From NCBI GenBank assembly GCA_016722655.1, contig JADKIR010000005.1, forward strand, positions 496,001-560,000: a stretch of DNA of 64,000 bases. Direction: 5' to 3'. Below the pieces are notes generated by a model, which was not told the origin of the DNA, made no database searches, and saw nothing but the letters and a program-made list of their open reading frames with translations. Source of the stretch: Cytophagaceae bacterium (GTDB lineage Bacteria > Bacteroidota > Bacteroidia > Cytophagales > Spirosomataceae). Of this stretch, positions 9,566 to 18,203 are shown piece by piece (positions within the stretch are counted from its first letter, which is position 1; each line of letters begins with the position of its first letter). Both the position numbers and the translations under genes were made by a program.

Positions 9566-10688
9566 TTTTTTCTTCAGTATATCCTGCACAACTCGTCATT
9601 CCCTTGCCACCGATTCCGGTCCTGATGGAAACATGTTCTGAAACCTGGAATTCAAATATTCCATCGGGGTGCTGCACATAATAACCCGCCCAGGATTGAG
9701 CATATTCTTCATCTTTAACATTAATAATTTTACGGGCTTCCTCTTTCATAAGTTTGTTTACCCTTTCATTTACACCCAAACCCAGGCTTTCAGTATCGGT
9801 GACAGGAGCATAATGGTGTGAATCTCCAATAATGATACTTTTGTCGGGCAATTGCTTGAAAAGAATATGGATTCCTTCGGCTTTTAAATCCTGATATTTT
9901 TGTGGGGTTGTAATCTGGTGAAATGAAGGGCAACTTTCAAATGCCTCATATCTTCTGATTGTAAGTCCGGTGAGAATATTAGATTTCAAATCAATATGAT
10001 GAAGTGGTATAGTTTTTAGCATTTGAAGTTTTACCATTTCAAGGCCACTGTCTTCAAATATTTCAGGATACAAAATGGAAGTCTCGTAACCTCCGCAAAC
10101 AATAACTTCCCTTCCACAAAATATTTTCCCTGCTGCAGTTTTGATATATACCTCACCCTGAGTTTCTTTTATATCTGTTACGGTACTATTGGGTCTGTAA
10201 TCTACTTCATAATATTTTTGACAAAATGATAGCACTTTGTAAATAAATTTAGAAGAATCTACACTGAATTCGTCGGCAAAAAAAATAGACCCTCTGATGT
10301 ATTCTTTATTTATATCCGGAAATTTCAGGGCCGTTTGGTTAGCATCAAGCAACTCGCTTTTATAAACCAAATTGTCATTAATTTGTTGCAGCTCTTTGAT
10401 TAAAAGCAATTCATCTTCATCAGAAGCAATATAAACACTGCCATTTTTTACCAAAGTTAAGTCTTCAGTATTTTGCAGTTCGTTGTAGATTTCCAGGCTT
10501 CTACGACCGTATTTCTGCCAGAAAGGATCTAAACCGGAAGGAACCACCTGACCAAAATTTTGAATGGTTGACCCGACAGGCCTGGCATTTTTTTCAAGCA
10601 AAAGCACTTTTTTACCTTTTTTTGCGGCATGAAAAGCGTGGAATGTCCCCATCACTCCGGCACCAACTATTATTAAATCGTATTTCAT
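9543..10688 (-). CDS. FAD-dependent oxidoreductase of the phosphonate-associated type (TIGR03364-like)
   Basis: From the ATG at 10688 the 381-residue product opens with a Rossmann motif, KYDLIIVGAGVMG, and an acidic strand end VLLLEK, as in DAO-type amine oxidases. The upstream in-frame ATG at 10718 would overlap the preceding gene and add ten residues before the FAD motif, so 10688 is preferred. It lies 4 bp after the PhnX-like hydrolase and is surely co-transcribed with it. A family of FAD oxidoreductases is known to pair with such phosphonatase-like hydrolases and is proposed to oxidatively deaminate aminoethylphosphonate-type amines to the aldehyde that the hydrolase splits. Exact substrate (AEP, hydroxy-AEP or N-alkylated AEP) is unknown. 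Confidence 0.78.
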   Translation of the reverse strand: MKYDLIIVGAGVMGTFHAFHAAKKGKKVLLLEKNARPVGSTIQNFGQVVPSGLDPFWQKYGRRSLEIYNELQNTEDLTLVKNGSVYIASDEDELLLIKELQQINDNLVYKSELLDANQTALKFPDINKEYIRGSIFFADEFSVDSSKFIYKVLSFCQKYYEVDYRPNSTVTDIKETQGEVYIKTAAGKIFCGREVIVCGGYETSILYPEIFEDSGLEMVKLQMLKTIPLHHIDLKSNILTGLTIRRYEAFESCPSFHQITTPQKYQDLKAEGIHILFKQLPDKSIIIGDSHHYAPVTDTESLGLGVNERVNKLMKEEARKIINVKDEEYAQSWAGYYVQHPDGIFEFQVSEHVSIRTGIGGKGMTSCAGYTEEKINELFPD

Positions 10689-10692
10689 AATA

Positions 10693-11406
10693 TTAAATGT
10701 ACATTTTAAGTTCTCCAATATTTTTCAAAAGAGCATCGGCACCCAGGCCTGTCAATTGTGATTCGGAATGAGTACCATTGGTAACTGCAAAGGCATATTT
10801 CACACTGGCATTTTTTCCAAAAAGTATATCAACAGGCGTATCTCCGATATTAATTACCTCAAAAGGATCTTTTATGCCAAAAACCTGCATTGCTCTGATT
10901 AACATTGCGGGATTAGGCCTTCCGGCAATTACTTCATCGGGTGTGACTGAAATATCAATAATAGCATTTTTGTTTTGTGCAATATATTGATTATCCAAAT
11001 CCTGTAGCCAGCCCAGTTTTTCAAGTATTATGTTGGCCACTTTTCGGTAGAATCCGGTGGTTAAAGCGATTTTTATATCTTTTGATTTTAAATATTCAAA
11101 AACCTCAAGCGTATAGTCAGTTGGAACTATTTCAGAATGATAATAATGATCTTCCAGGATTTCACAAAAAGTCAGATAGGATTCATCTACAATATGTTTC
11201 AGATTTGGGTCGCTACGACCAATTTGCTCAGACCACAGTAAATTAAAAACCTCTCTTTTGGCGTAACCCTGAAGAGACAAAATTCTTTCAACAGAAGTCT
11301 TTAAACCCATTTTCACACATGCCATTGCAAAACAGGTTTCCACTTCTTTTTGATCTCTTACAGTAGTTCCGGCCATGTCAAAGGCCACCATCTTTATATT
11401 TGACAT
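10693..11406 (-). CDS. PhnX-like phosphonatase (HAD superfamily)
   Basis: The 237-residue HAD protein has the phosphonatase version of motif I, FDMAGTTV (nucleophile D10), not the usual DxDxT. In the cap domain GYAKREVF places K50 where PhnX has the Schiff-base lysine (GLLKIDHV in the Bacillus enzyme). TTGF, TPDEVIAGRPNP and GDTPVDI also match PhnX block by block. This predicts hydrolysis of phosphonoacetaldehyde or a close relative, giving an aldehyde and phosphate. It is the first gene of a two-gene operon with the FAD oxidoreductase that could make its aldehyde substrate. No PhnW transaminase is present, which fits the PhnX-like rather than true PhnX family. Confidence 0.82.
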   Translation of the reverse strand: MSNIKMVAFDMAGTTVRDQKEVETCFAMACVKMGLKTSVERILSLQGYAKREVFNLLWSEQIGRSDPNLKHIVDESYLTFCEILEDHYYHSEIVPTDYTLEVFEYLKSKDIKIALTTGFYRKVANIILEKLGWLQDLDNQYIAQNKNAIIDISVTPDEVIAGRPNPAMLIRAMQVFGIKDPFEVINIGDTPVDILFGKNASVKYAFAVTNGTHSESQLTGLGADALLKNIGELKMYI

Positions 11407-11419
11407 ATATTTTTTTTAC

Positions 11420-11450
11420 CAAAAATACCCCTCATTTTATCACAACTCAA
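11420..11450 (-). promoter_or_regulatory. Bacteroidota-type promoter for the PhnX-like/FAD operon
   Basis: On the minus strand TTG (11450-11448) is followed after 20 bp by TATTTTTG (11427-11420). This matches the Bacteroidota form TTG-N17-23-TAnnTTTG. Transcription would begin within about ten bases of the ATG at 11406, giving a very short leader. Confidence 0.5.
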
Positions 11451-11492
11451 TTCTCAGATATTAACAAAACATTAAATTTCAATCATTTAAAC

Positions 11493-11525
11493 AATCACAA
11501 TAATTTCATAACATTACCATAATCT
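11493..11525 (+). promoter_or_regulatory. 11-bp direct repeats (Pho-box-like) before the metallophosphoesterase
   Basis: Three consecutive 11-mers share a CAyAA core in register: AATCACAATAA (11493), TTTCATAACAT (11504) and TACCATAATCT (11515). The core CATAACATT closely resembles the CwTAACATT units before the TonB receptor at 18755. Eleven-base tandem spacing is the layout of PhoB/PhoP sites. A weak -7-like CAATTTTG follows at 11545. Binding by a PhoB-type regulator is inference. Confidence 0.4.
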
Positions 11526-11564
11526 TTGGTTGATATTGAATTACCAATTTTGTAAAAAAAACTA

Positions 11565-12479
11565 ATGCAGAGACGTAGTCTAATCAAAAATCTGGCATTA
11601 ATTACCGGTGGCCTGAGTGTGCCGTCTGCTTTAAAAGCCCAATTATCAAACCGCCCGATCAGGATTGCCCATATTACTGACACGCATATTCAACCTCATA
11701 TCGGTGCAGCAAAAGGATTTGAAAAATGCCTACATCATATTCAATCTCTCGACCACGTACCCGATATGCTCATCAATGGTGGGGATGCTATCATGGGTTT
11801 ACATGGTGCCAGCGAAAACAGTATTGATCGACAGTGGGATTTGTTTGGGAAAGTATTGAAAAGTGAAAATGGCTTGCCTATTCATCATTGCGTTGGGAAT
11901 CATGATATTTTCAGGAAAGACAACAATAAAGATAATTTTGAATCTGGGAAGCTGGAAGCAATGAACCAGCTTGAAATTGATAAATCATATTACGAAATCA
12001 ACAAAGAAAACTGGAAAATATTGGTTTTAGACAGTATTCAAAGCAAAACAGAAGGAAAAGGATATCAGGGAAAAATAGACGAAAAACAGTTTAACTGGCT
12101 CAAATCCAGACTTGAGCAAAGCCAGGTTGAACAAAAATTTGTGATGATAGTGTCGCATATACCGATTTTGTCTGCTTGTGTTTTTTTAGATGGCAAAAAT
12201 TTTAAAAACGGAGAATGGAGAGTTCCGGAAACCTGGATGCATGGTGATGCTGAAGAATTGATTGAACTATTTGACAACTACCCCAACATCAAGTTGGCGA
12301 TTAGCGGGCACATACATCTCAATGACCGCATAGACTATAATTCGGTGACCTACTTTTGCAATGGTGCCGTAAGTGGAAACTGGTGGATGGGGAATTACAA
12401 AAAGACTGCTCCGGGTTATGCTTTGATAGATCTGTTTCCTGATGGTACTTTTTCAAATCAATACTTAAAATATTCCTGA
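11565..12479 (+). CDS. Exported calcineurin-like metallophosphoesterase (Tat-type signal)
   Basis: The N-terminus MQRRSLIKNLALITGG has a twin-arginine pattern followed by a hydrophobic stretch and an AQ cleavage site, so the folded, metal-loaded enzyme is probably exported by Tat. The mature part carries the full calcineurin set in order: DTH (D39, H41), NGGD, GNHD, VSHIP and GHIH, closest to CpdA/Icc-like 3',5'-cyclic nucleotide or phosphodiester hydrolases. It starts a two-gene unit with the alkaline-phosphatase-family gene 52 bp downstream, and is divergent from the phosphonatase operon across a 158-bp control region with 11-bp repeats. A role in scavenging phosphate from phosphodiesters outside the cytoplasm is likely. 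Confidence 0.83.
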   Translation: MQRRSLIKNLALITGGLSVPSALKAQLSNRPIRIAHITDTHIQPHIGAAKGFEKCLHHIQSLDHVPDMLINGGDAIMGLHGASENSIDRQWDLFGKVLKSENGLPIHHCVGNHDIFRKDNNKDNFESGKLEAMNQLEIDKSYYEINKENWKILVLDSIQSKTEGKGYQGKIDEKQFNWLKSRLEQSQVEQKFVMIVSHIPILSACVFLDGKNFKNGEWRVPETWMHGDAEELIELFDNYPNIKLAISGHIHLNDRIDYNSVTYFCNGAVSGNWWMGNYKKTAPGYALIDLFPDGTFSNQYLKYS

Positions 12480-12531
12480 ATTTTGAGTGAAATAACACTC
12501 CCTTATTTTTTTTAATCATTTAGCCTTTTTC

Positions 12532-13626
12532 ATGAAAACTCTTTGCCGATTTATAATTTTTAGTTTTCTATTTTTATTAAAAAATATTTCAATAGCCCAA
12601 AACGCCGAAAATGTAATTCTATTTACAACAGACGGGCTGCGTTGGCAGGAAGTATTTGGCGGAATCGACACCCTTATTGCCTCAAACCAACAATTTTCTT
12701 CAGACAAAAGCGGTCTGATGAAGAAATACTACGATGCAGATATAAACCTTAGAAGACAAAAATTAATGCCCTTTTTCTGGTCCAAAATTGCAATAGATGG
12801 TACGGTACTTGGCAACCGCTGGAAAGGCAATTTTATGGATGTTGAAAACAATTATTGGTTTAGCTACCCGGGTTACAATGAAATGCTCACCGGTTATGCC
12901 GACAGCCTGGTGAATTCCAACGACAAAAAGCCAAACCAAAACATAACCGTTTTTGAGTTTCTAAATCAAAAAAAGGAATTTGAGGGAAAAATTGCTGCCT
13001 TTTCTACCTGGGACGTATTTCCTTATATCATAAATACTGAAAGAAATAAAATTCCGGTTAACGCCGGTCATGACCTTGTAACTCAAAATCCGGGTCCCAC
13101 ACAAAATCTTCTCAACGATATTCAAATGCTGGCACCCAAAGGACATGCAGAACGGCATGATTTTATTACTTATTTCCAGGCAAGAGAATATCTGAAAAGT
13201 AATCAACCTAAAGTGCTTTATATTTCACTTGATGATACTGATGGTTTGGCTCATGCAGGCAAATATGATGATTATCTGGAGGCTGCACATGCTTATGACA
13301 ACTACCTGAAAGACCTTTGGGAGCTGTGCAAGTCAATGCCTCAATACAAAGACAAAACCACTTTTATACTTACTACTGACCATGGTCGGGGTGACAAAAC
13401 CAAATCGGAATGGACGAGCCATGGCATAAGAATCAAAGGTGCATCGCAGATATGGGCAGCAGCAATAGGGCCAAATATTGCCAAAAAAGGTGAAGTACAA
13501 AAAGGTGGAAATACTTTTCAATCTCAAATAGCCGCAACAGTAGCCAAAACTCTGGGCATCGATTTTATAAAAACCAAAGATATACCCCAAAAATCTATTT
13601 CAGACAACCTGACAATATTCCACTAA
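12532..13626 (+). CDS. Secreted alkaline-phosphatase-superfamily phosphodiesterase/phosphatase
   Basis: A 364-residue protein with a Sec signal peptide (cut after IAQ). Metal-site motifs of the alkaline phosphatase/NPP superfamily appear in order: FTTDG, the nucleophile block FSYPGYNEMLTG, DDTDGLAHAG, TTDHGRG and SHG. In that block Ser111 lines up with the threonine nucleophile of NPP-type enzymes. The fold handles phosphate mono- and diesters, phosphonate esters and sometimes sulfate esters. Position after the Tat-exported metallophosphoesterase and beside the phosphonate genes suggests organic phosphorus hydrolysis in the periplasm. A terminator hairpin follows at 13663. Exact substrate cannot be assigned. 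Confidence 0.78.
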   Translation: MKTLCRFIIFSFLFLLKNISIAQNAENVILFTTDGLRWQEVFGGIDTLIASNQQFSSDKSGLMKKYYDADINLRRQKLMPFFWSKIAIDGTVLGNRWKGNFMDVENNYWFSYPGYNEMLTGYADSLVNSNDKKPNQNITVFEFLNQKKEFEGKIAAFSTWDVFPYIINTERNKIPVNAGHDLVTQNPGPTQNLLNDIQMLAPKGHAERHDFITYFQAREYLKSNQPKVLYISLDDTDGLAHAGKYDDYLEAAHAYDNYLKDLWELCKSMPQYKDKTTFILTTDHGRGDKTKSEWTSHGIRIKGASQIWAAAIGPNIAKKGEVQKGGNTFQSQIAATVAKTLGIDFIKTKDIPQKSISDNLTIFH

Positions 13627-13662
13627 TTCATAGGGTAATTTTTATTTGTTAATGATGAGTAA

Positions 13663-13697
13663 AATAGGGTTAAATCACTTGATTTAACCCTTATTTC
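13663..13697 (+). terminator. Intrinsic terminator after the phosphatase operon
   Basis: Perfect 11-bp inverted repeat AGGGTTAAATC / GATTTAACCCT with a 4-base loop, followed by TATTTCT. It closes the 11565-13626 unit. The rest of the gap up to 13912 shows only a weak hairpin (13866-13886) and no gene. Confidence 0.7.
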
Positions 13698-13911
13698 TAA
13701 ACAATTTTAACAATAAAATCAGATAATTACCCAACTATTATCAAATCTCTGGAAATATCAATTTCAATACTTTTGCTCTGTTTACTATTAATTCTGAAAA
13801 ATTATCTTTCAAAATTTTTAGGGTGTTTATAAATTTTTAACCCAAAAAATTAAACCTAGTTTGTTAGGATAAAAGACTCTTATCCTATTCTTATATCAGC
13901 TGATTCTGGAT

Positions 13912-15009
13912 CTATTTTTGAATAGCCAGGTTTTCACCTTTAACCAAACTCTCAAGTTCATTCAAAAACATGTTTTCAGTTTGATCAAACCATTTACGGT
14001 GATTTTTACTTTGATATTTGTCAGATTTCAAATAGTTAAGAAACTTTCCAAAATCTATATTTTCAGAGAATATTCCGGCTCCAGACATTTCTCCATCGAA
14101 GGCATTGCATTTTTGCTCATAATGGTTCTTTACCGGCACCATCATTACGGGCTTACTTAAATACATGGCCTCACAAACAGACTCAAAGCCTGCTGTACTG
14201 ATCAGCCCCTTACAAGCAGCCATACGTTCCAAAAATAGAGAATTGGAGATAGGGTTTATTTTCAGATTGGCCGGTAGCATTATATCATCTTTCAAATCCA
14301 CAAACATCTCAAAATTCTCTTCCGGGTAAAGTTTGCATTGAGTTATAACATCGGTAATCAATTCGGGTTGAGTAACATAAACCAGAATAAAGTTCTCATT
14401 GTAAACCTCTTGTAGTTTTAATTCAGACCTTAGCAGCGGCGGCACAGTATGAATATTTTTCTCTGACCAAAACTTCCTGAAAGACAAAGCCAGCATTTTA
14501 TCAGCTTTCAAAGAGGTAATTTTTGTATTGAAGTTTACAAAGAAGCGATCTAATCTTTGATTTTGAGGATATTCAAACACACTGTTGAGCAATAGATATT
14601 GGTGACCTATACATACAACCGGCACATCAAAACGGTTTAAAAAACCAGAAAATATTCCTCCCAAAAAATCATAGAAATTTACGATTACATCTGGCTGATA
14701 GGTCTCCACCATATTTTTTATCACCTTCAGGCTTTTAAAATACTGAGGCAAACGAGGAAGTGAATCTGTAACGGTTTTCAGAATGCTAAGCTCTTTGGTT
14801 TTTTGATTATAAGCAAGTGAGGGACTCAAAAAGGGTAAAACCTCAAAATTGGGGCAATTTTTCAACAACACCGATTGCTTTTTAATATCTGCAGTCCCGG
14901 CCAGGGCAAAAACTACCTTGTGGCCATTTTTAACTAAAATTTCTGACAAAGCCACCGCCTGAGTTTGGTGCCCGCGGCCTTCTCCCTGAATTATAAATCC
15001 AATTTCCAT
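13912..15009 (-). CDS. GT-B (MurG/GT28-like) glycosyltransferase
   Basis: A 365-residue protein starting with a glycine-rich N-terminal loop (IIQGEGRGHQTQAVAL) and carrying a C-terminal STAGFESVCEAMYLSKPVMMVP block. These are the acceptor loop and the nucleotide-sugar loop of GT-B enzymes such as MurG, UGT and MGDG synthases. There is no signal peptide, so it should act at the cytoplasmic face of the inner membrane. It begins one base after the stop of the LpxH-like gene, so the pair is translated together. That points to glycolipid or lipid-A-like metabolism, though the acceptor is unknown. Confidence 0.78.
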   Translation of the reverse strand: MEIGFIIQGEGRGHQTQAVALSEILVKNGHKVVFALAGTADIKKQSVLLKNCPNFEVLPFLSPSLAYNQKTKELSILKTVTDSLPRLPQYFKSLKVIKNMVETYQPDVIVNFYDFLGGIFSGFLNRFDVPVVCIGHQYLLLNSVFEYPQNQRLDRFFVNFNTKITSLKADKMLALSFRKFWSEKNIHTVPPLLRSELKLQEVYNENFILVYVTQPELITDVITQCKLYPEENFEMFVDLKDDIMLPANLKINPISNSLFLERMAACKGLISTAGFESVCEAMYLSKPVMMVPVKNHYEQKCNAFDGEMSGAGIFSENIDFGKFLNYLKSDKYQSKNHRKWFDQTENMFLNELESLVKGENLAIQK

Positions 15010-15010
15010 A

Positions 15011-15820
15011 TTATGATGCGATTACGGTTGAACCTAAGGGAAACTCTACCACTAGTTTTTCGGAAATGATTTCTAATTTTTCTACTTTATGAAAATACAC
15101 TACGTCCCAGTTGCCATTATGATCCTCAACCAGGGCGGAAAGCGTTTCGACCCAATCACCGGAGTTAAAATACCAGATTCCATCAATCTCTTTCATCGCG
15201 GGCTTGTGTATGTGTCCGCATATTACTCCGTCACAGCCTTTAGAGCGTGCCAATTCTGTTAATTTAATTTCAAAATCAGAGATAAAATTTACGGCTGCCT
15301 TTACTTTTTGTTTGATTGCCTGCGAAAGAGAATAATAAGGCAGGCCTCTTAAAGTGCGGTATTTATTGTAAAACTTATTGAGCCAAAGCAAAAAAGTATA
15401 GCCATAGTCTCCAAGATGAGCCAGCCATTTCATATGCGAAGTCACCGAGTCAAAAATATCACCATGGGTAATCAAAAATTTCCGGTTTTTAGATTTCAGA
15501 ATCATATCACGTCTGATCTGGAAGTTTTTTCCCACCACAAGAGGCAACACCTGGTCAAGAAAATCGTCGTGGTTACCCCTGATATAATAGACTTTGGTGT
15601 TCATTTTCTCCATCATCTTTAATACTACCCTGAAAAATCCTGTGTGGGTTTTCTTCCATGACCCGTATTTCTTTAGCTGCCAGGCATCAATGATATCGCC
15701 GTTGAGAATTAATCTTTCGCAGGTATTTAACTTCAAAAATTCAGTCGCTTCTACTGCTTTGGCACCACTTGAGCCCAAATGCAGGTCAGACATGACTACG
15801 GTTTTATGCTTAAAGTTCAA
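15011..15820 (-). CDS. LpxH-like UDP-2,3-diacylglucosamine diphosphatase family metallophosphoesterase
   Basis: The 269-residue product has SDLHLG (D12, H14), NGDIIDAW, RGNHDD, THGD and CGHIHKP, the calcineurin-like motif set with the SDLHLG and W/Y features of the LpxH/YbbF family. LpxH cleaves UDP-2,3-diacylglucosamine to lipid X. Bacteroidota often have a second LpxH-like paralogue in glycolipid operons, so the assignment as the main LpxH is not certain. The best start is TTG 15820, since the ATG at 15793 would remove the first strand; no upstream in-frame ATG precedes a stop. Confidence 0.77.
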   Translation of the reverse strand: MNFKHKTVVMSDLHLGSSGAKAVEATEFLKLNTCERLILNGDIIDAWQLKKYGSWKKTHTGFFRVVLKMMEKMNTKVYYIRGNHDDFLDQVLPLVVGKNFQIRRDMILKSKNRKFLITHGDIFDSVTSHMKWLAHLGDYGYTFLLWLNKFYNKYRTLRGLPYYSLSQAIKQKVKAAVNFISDFEIKLTELARSKGCDGVICGHIHKPAMKEIDGIWYFNSGDWVETLSALVEDHNGNWDVVYFHKVEKLEIISEKLVVEFPLGSTVIAS

Positions 15821-15935
15821 ACGTAAGTTTTTTTTACAAAAATCACTTTATCATGTTAACTCAATATATCCTATTTATTATCAAATAGTTAAATTTTAAT
15901 TTCTAATTTAAAATGGCATAGGTAAAAATTAACAA

Positions 15936-15963
15936 TTGCTTAATATTCCAAATGCTATTTTTG
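15936..15963 (+). promoter_or_regulatory. Bacteroidota-type promoter for the GH3 gene
   Basis: TTG at 15936-15938 and TATTTTTG at 15956-15963 are separated by 17 bp, matching TTG-N17-23-TAnnTTTG. The ATG at 15984 lies 20 bp after the -7 box. Confidence 0.55.
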
Positions 15964-15983
15964 CATTTAAGTAACATTTAAAT

Positions 15984-17543
15984 ATGGATTTTACCGGAAT
16001 TACCATTAAAACTGGCCTGAAAATCGCCAATATCATCAAGTCGAAAAAAATCAGGACAATTCATAAACAACAGGAAATTGCATTACGGAAACTCCTGAAA
16101 AAAGCTCAGGATACCGAATTTGGCCGATATTATGATTTTAAGAAAATTCTGAAAAGAAAAAATAAGAATAAACTACTACTCAATTTTAATCAGACAATTC
16201 CTGTTCACACCTACGAAACCATGTACAATAACTGGTGGTTCAAAACACGAAATGGAAACTCTGACATCACCTGGCCCGGAAAAGTAAAATATTTTGCCTT
16301 GAGTTCAGGCACATCAGAAGCAGCCTCCAAAGCCATTCCGGTAACAAAAGAAATGATAAAGTCGATACATAAAACCAGTATCAACCAGGTCATTTCTCTG
16401 GCAAACTTCACATCCATTCCGGCTTCCAGTTTTACAAAGGGTTATTTGTTGTTTGGAGGCAGCACTCAGCTTAACCGTTGTGATGATCATTTTGAGGGGG
16501 ACCTCAGCGGAATCACCTCTGGCAAGATTCCATTTTGGTTTGAGAATTTTTATAAACCCGGTAAAAAAATCAGCAGTGAGCGGGATTGGGAAAACAAACT
16601 CGATAAAATTGTGGAAATGGCACCACATTGGGACATTTCATTTGTAGCTGGAGTTCCCGCATGGATTTTACTTTTATTCGAAAGAATCATCTCACATTAT
16701 AAAGTAAACAACATACAGGAAATTTGGCCCAATCTCATTTCCTTTGGTTGGGGTGGTGTTTCAATCGAACCATATCTTGACAGTTTCAAAAAATTACTAA
16801 ATCCCGAAAAGCCATTTCATTTTATAGAGACTTATCTTGCTTCAGAGGGATTTATCGCTTATCAGAATAAACCCAAAGAAAGTTTAAAACTGGTCACCAA
16901 TGGAGGCATCTATTTCGAGTTTGTAGAATTTAATGATGATAATTTTGATGAGGAAGGAAATATTCTTTTCGATGCCAAAGCACTTACATTAAAAGATGTT
17001 GAACCAAACAAAAACTATGCTTTACTCCTTACAACCTGCTCAGGTGCCTGGCGATATTTGATTGGCGACACTATCAAATTTATGGATACCCAAGAAGCTT
17101 TGATACAGATTACCGGTCGCACAAAACATTTTTTGAGCGTTTGTGGTGAACACCTATCTGTCGAAAACCTCAACAAAGCCATCAAACTTTTATCAGTTGA
17201 AAGTAATATAGAAATCAAGGAATTTGGGGTAATGTCATTTAAAACCCAAAAAAGCTTTGGTCATCATTGGTTTATTGGATCTGATTCAACGGTGATTGAA
17301 CCAGAAACCGTGGGGACACAAATTGATAATTTTCTTAAAATTCTGAATGATGATTATGCAGTTGAGCGGAATCATGCATTGGACGAAATTAAAGTCTCTA
17401 TTTTACCTAATAATCACTTTATTGATTGGATGAAAGCCAACAACAAAATGGGAGGCCAAAATAAATTCCCGAGAGTATTAAAAGGCAAAACCAAAGATAA
17501 CTGGCTGGAGTTTTTGGAATCACAAAAGCAACTTCAAGCCTAA
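15984..17543 (+). CDS. GH3-family acyl-adenylate/amide synthetase-like protein
   Basis: The 519-residue product has the GH3 architecture. ALSSGTSEAASKAIPVT matches the ATP/phosphate loop, FGWGGVSIEPYL and ETYLASEGF the adenylate-binding region, TTCSGAWRYLIGD the central hinge and GEHLSVENLNKAI the C-terminal lobe. Plant GH3 proteins adenylate carboxylic acids and join them to amino acids. Bacterial relatives are common in Bacteroidota but their substrates are unknown. The gene stands alone with its own promoter; its last 24 bases overlap the opposing LysE gene. Confidence 0.88.
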   Translation: MDFTGITIKTGLKIANIIKSKKIRTIHKQQEIALRKLLKKAQDTEFGRYYDFKKILKRKNKNKLLLNFNQTIPVHTYETMYNNWWFKTRNGNSDITWPGKVKYFALSSGTSEAASKAIPVTKEMIKSIHKTSINQVISLANFTSIPASSFTKGYLLFGGSTQLNRCDDHFEGDLSGITSGKIPFWFENFYKPGKKISSERDWENKLDKIVEMAPHWDISFVAGVPAWILLLFERIISHYKVNNIQEIWPNLISFGWGGVSIEPYLDSFKKLLNPEKPFHFIETYLASEGFIAYQNKPKESLKLVTNGGIYFEFVEFNDDNFDEEGNILFDAKALTLKDVEPNKNYALLLTTCSGAWRYLIGDTIKFMDTQEALIQITGRTKHFLSVCGEHLSVENLNKAIKLLSVESNIEIKEFGVMSFKTQKSFGHHWFIGSDSTVIEPETVGTQIDNFLKILNDDYAVERNHALDEIKVSILPNNHFIDWMKANNKMGGQNKFPRVLKGKTKDNWLEFLESQKQLQA

Positions 17544-18116
17544 ACCAATAAATATCAAAGCATTAAGAATAGACAGCTGTTTTTTGTATTTCAATAACCA
17601 GTTGGCTTTTTTGATATTTAGTACAATCAGTCCATCAATAATCATCATTCCCAATAGAGCAAAAAAGAAAAAGAGAAGTTTGTCTTCAAAACCTGCTTTC
17701 AGTTTATTTAAGAAAACAAGAAATCCCATCCAGGTCAGGTAATTATACGGATTTAAGGTATTGATTAAAAATCCAATAATAAATGGATTTAAGTTTCTAA
17801 AATTCTTAAATCTGGTATCGTCCTCCGCATTTGTCCAAAATAATGTTTTTATAAAAAGGAAAAGCCCAAGGATTATAAAAACTACCCCTGTCCCGGAAAA
17901 AATAATCTGTTGCCAATTCTCTCTGATTTTAAAAAGTCTGTCGCTGATATTTACGAGTGTAATTAGCACCATATCAGACAAAGCCACTCCTGCCAAAAGT
18001 ACCATTCCCGATTTTATCCCTGATTCGAGTGTATTTTTAATCAAAGTAATTTTCACATTACCTACTCCAGCACCCAAAACAAGCCCTGAACTCAATCCTG
18101 AATAAATGTAAAACAT
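17520..18116 (-). CDS. LysE-family amino-acid exporter
   Basis: A 198-residue protein of about six membrane helices with the LysE/RhtB pattern: an N-terminal GLVLGAGVGNVKITLIKNTLESGIKSG segment, in which the usual PGP is replaced by GNV, then GVALSDMVLI, and NTLNPYNYLTWMGF in the fourth helix. The family exports amino acids or related metabolites by proton antiport. An intrinsic terminator lies only about 50 bp upstream of the start, behind a good -7 box. The gene may therefore be expressed through an attenuated leader. Confidence 0.8.
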   Translation of the reverse strand: MFYIYSGLSSGLVLGAGVGNVKITLIKNTLESGIKSGMVLLAGVALSDMVLITLVNISDRLFKIRENWQQIIFSGTGVVFIILGLFLFIKTLFWTNAEDDTRFKNFRNLNPFIIGFLINTLNPYNYLTWMGFLVFLNKLKAGFEDKLLFFFFALLGMMIIDGLIVLNIKKANWLLKYKKQLSILNALIFIGLGLKLLL

Positions 18117-18168
18117 AAATTTTTAATAATTGAAGCGAATATATAGGATAAATTTTTAGGGTAGGTAT

Positions 18169-18203
18169 AAAAAAAAAGGACTGGAACAAAACGTTCCAGC
18201 CTT
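18169..18203 (-). terminator. Strong intrinsic terminator upstream of lysE
   Basis: On the minus strand GGCTGGAAC-GTTTT-GTTCCAGTCC is followed by nine or more T. It is oriented like lysE but lies before it, with no annotated gene feeding into it from the right. It must end either a small RNA or an attenuated lysE leader. Confidence 0.82.

Noticed and set aside
13866..13886. Terminator hairpin AGGATAA / TTATCCT
   Set aside because: Stem is only 7 bp and lacks a T tract on either strand; not strong enough to annotate.
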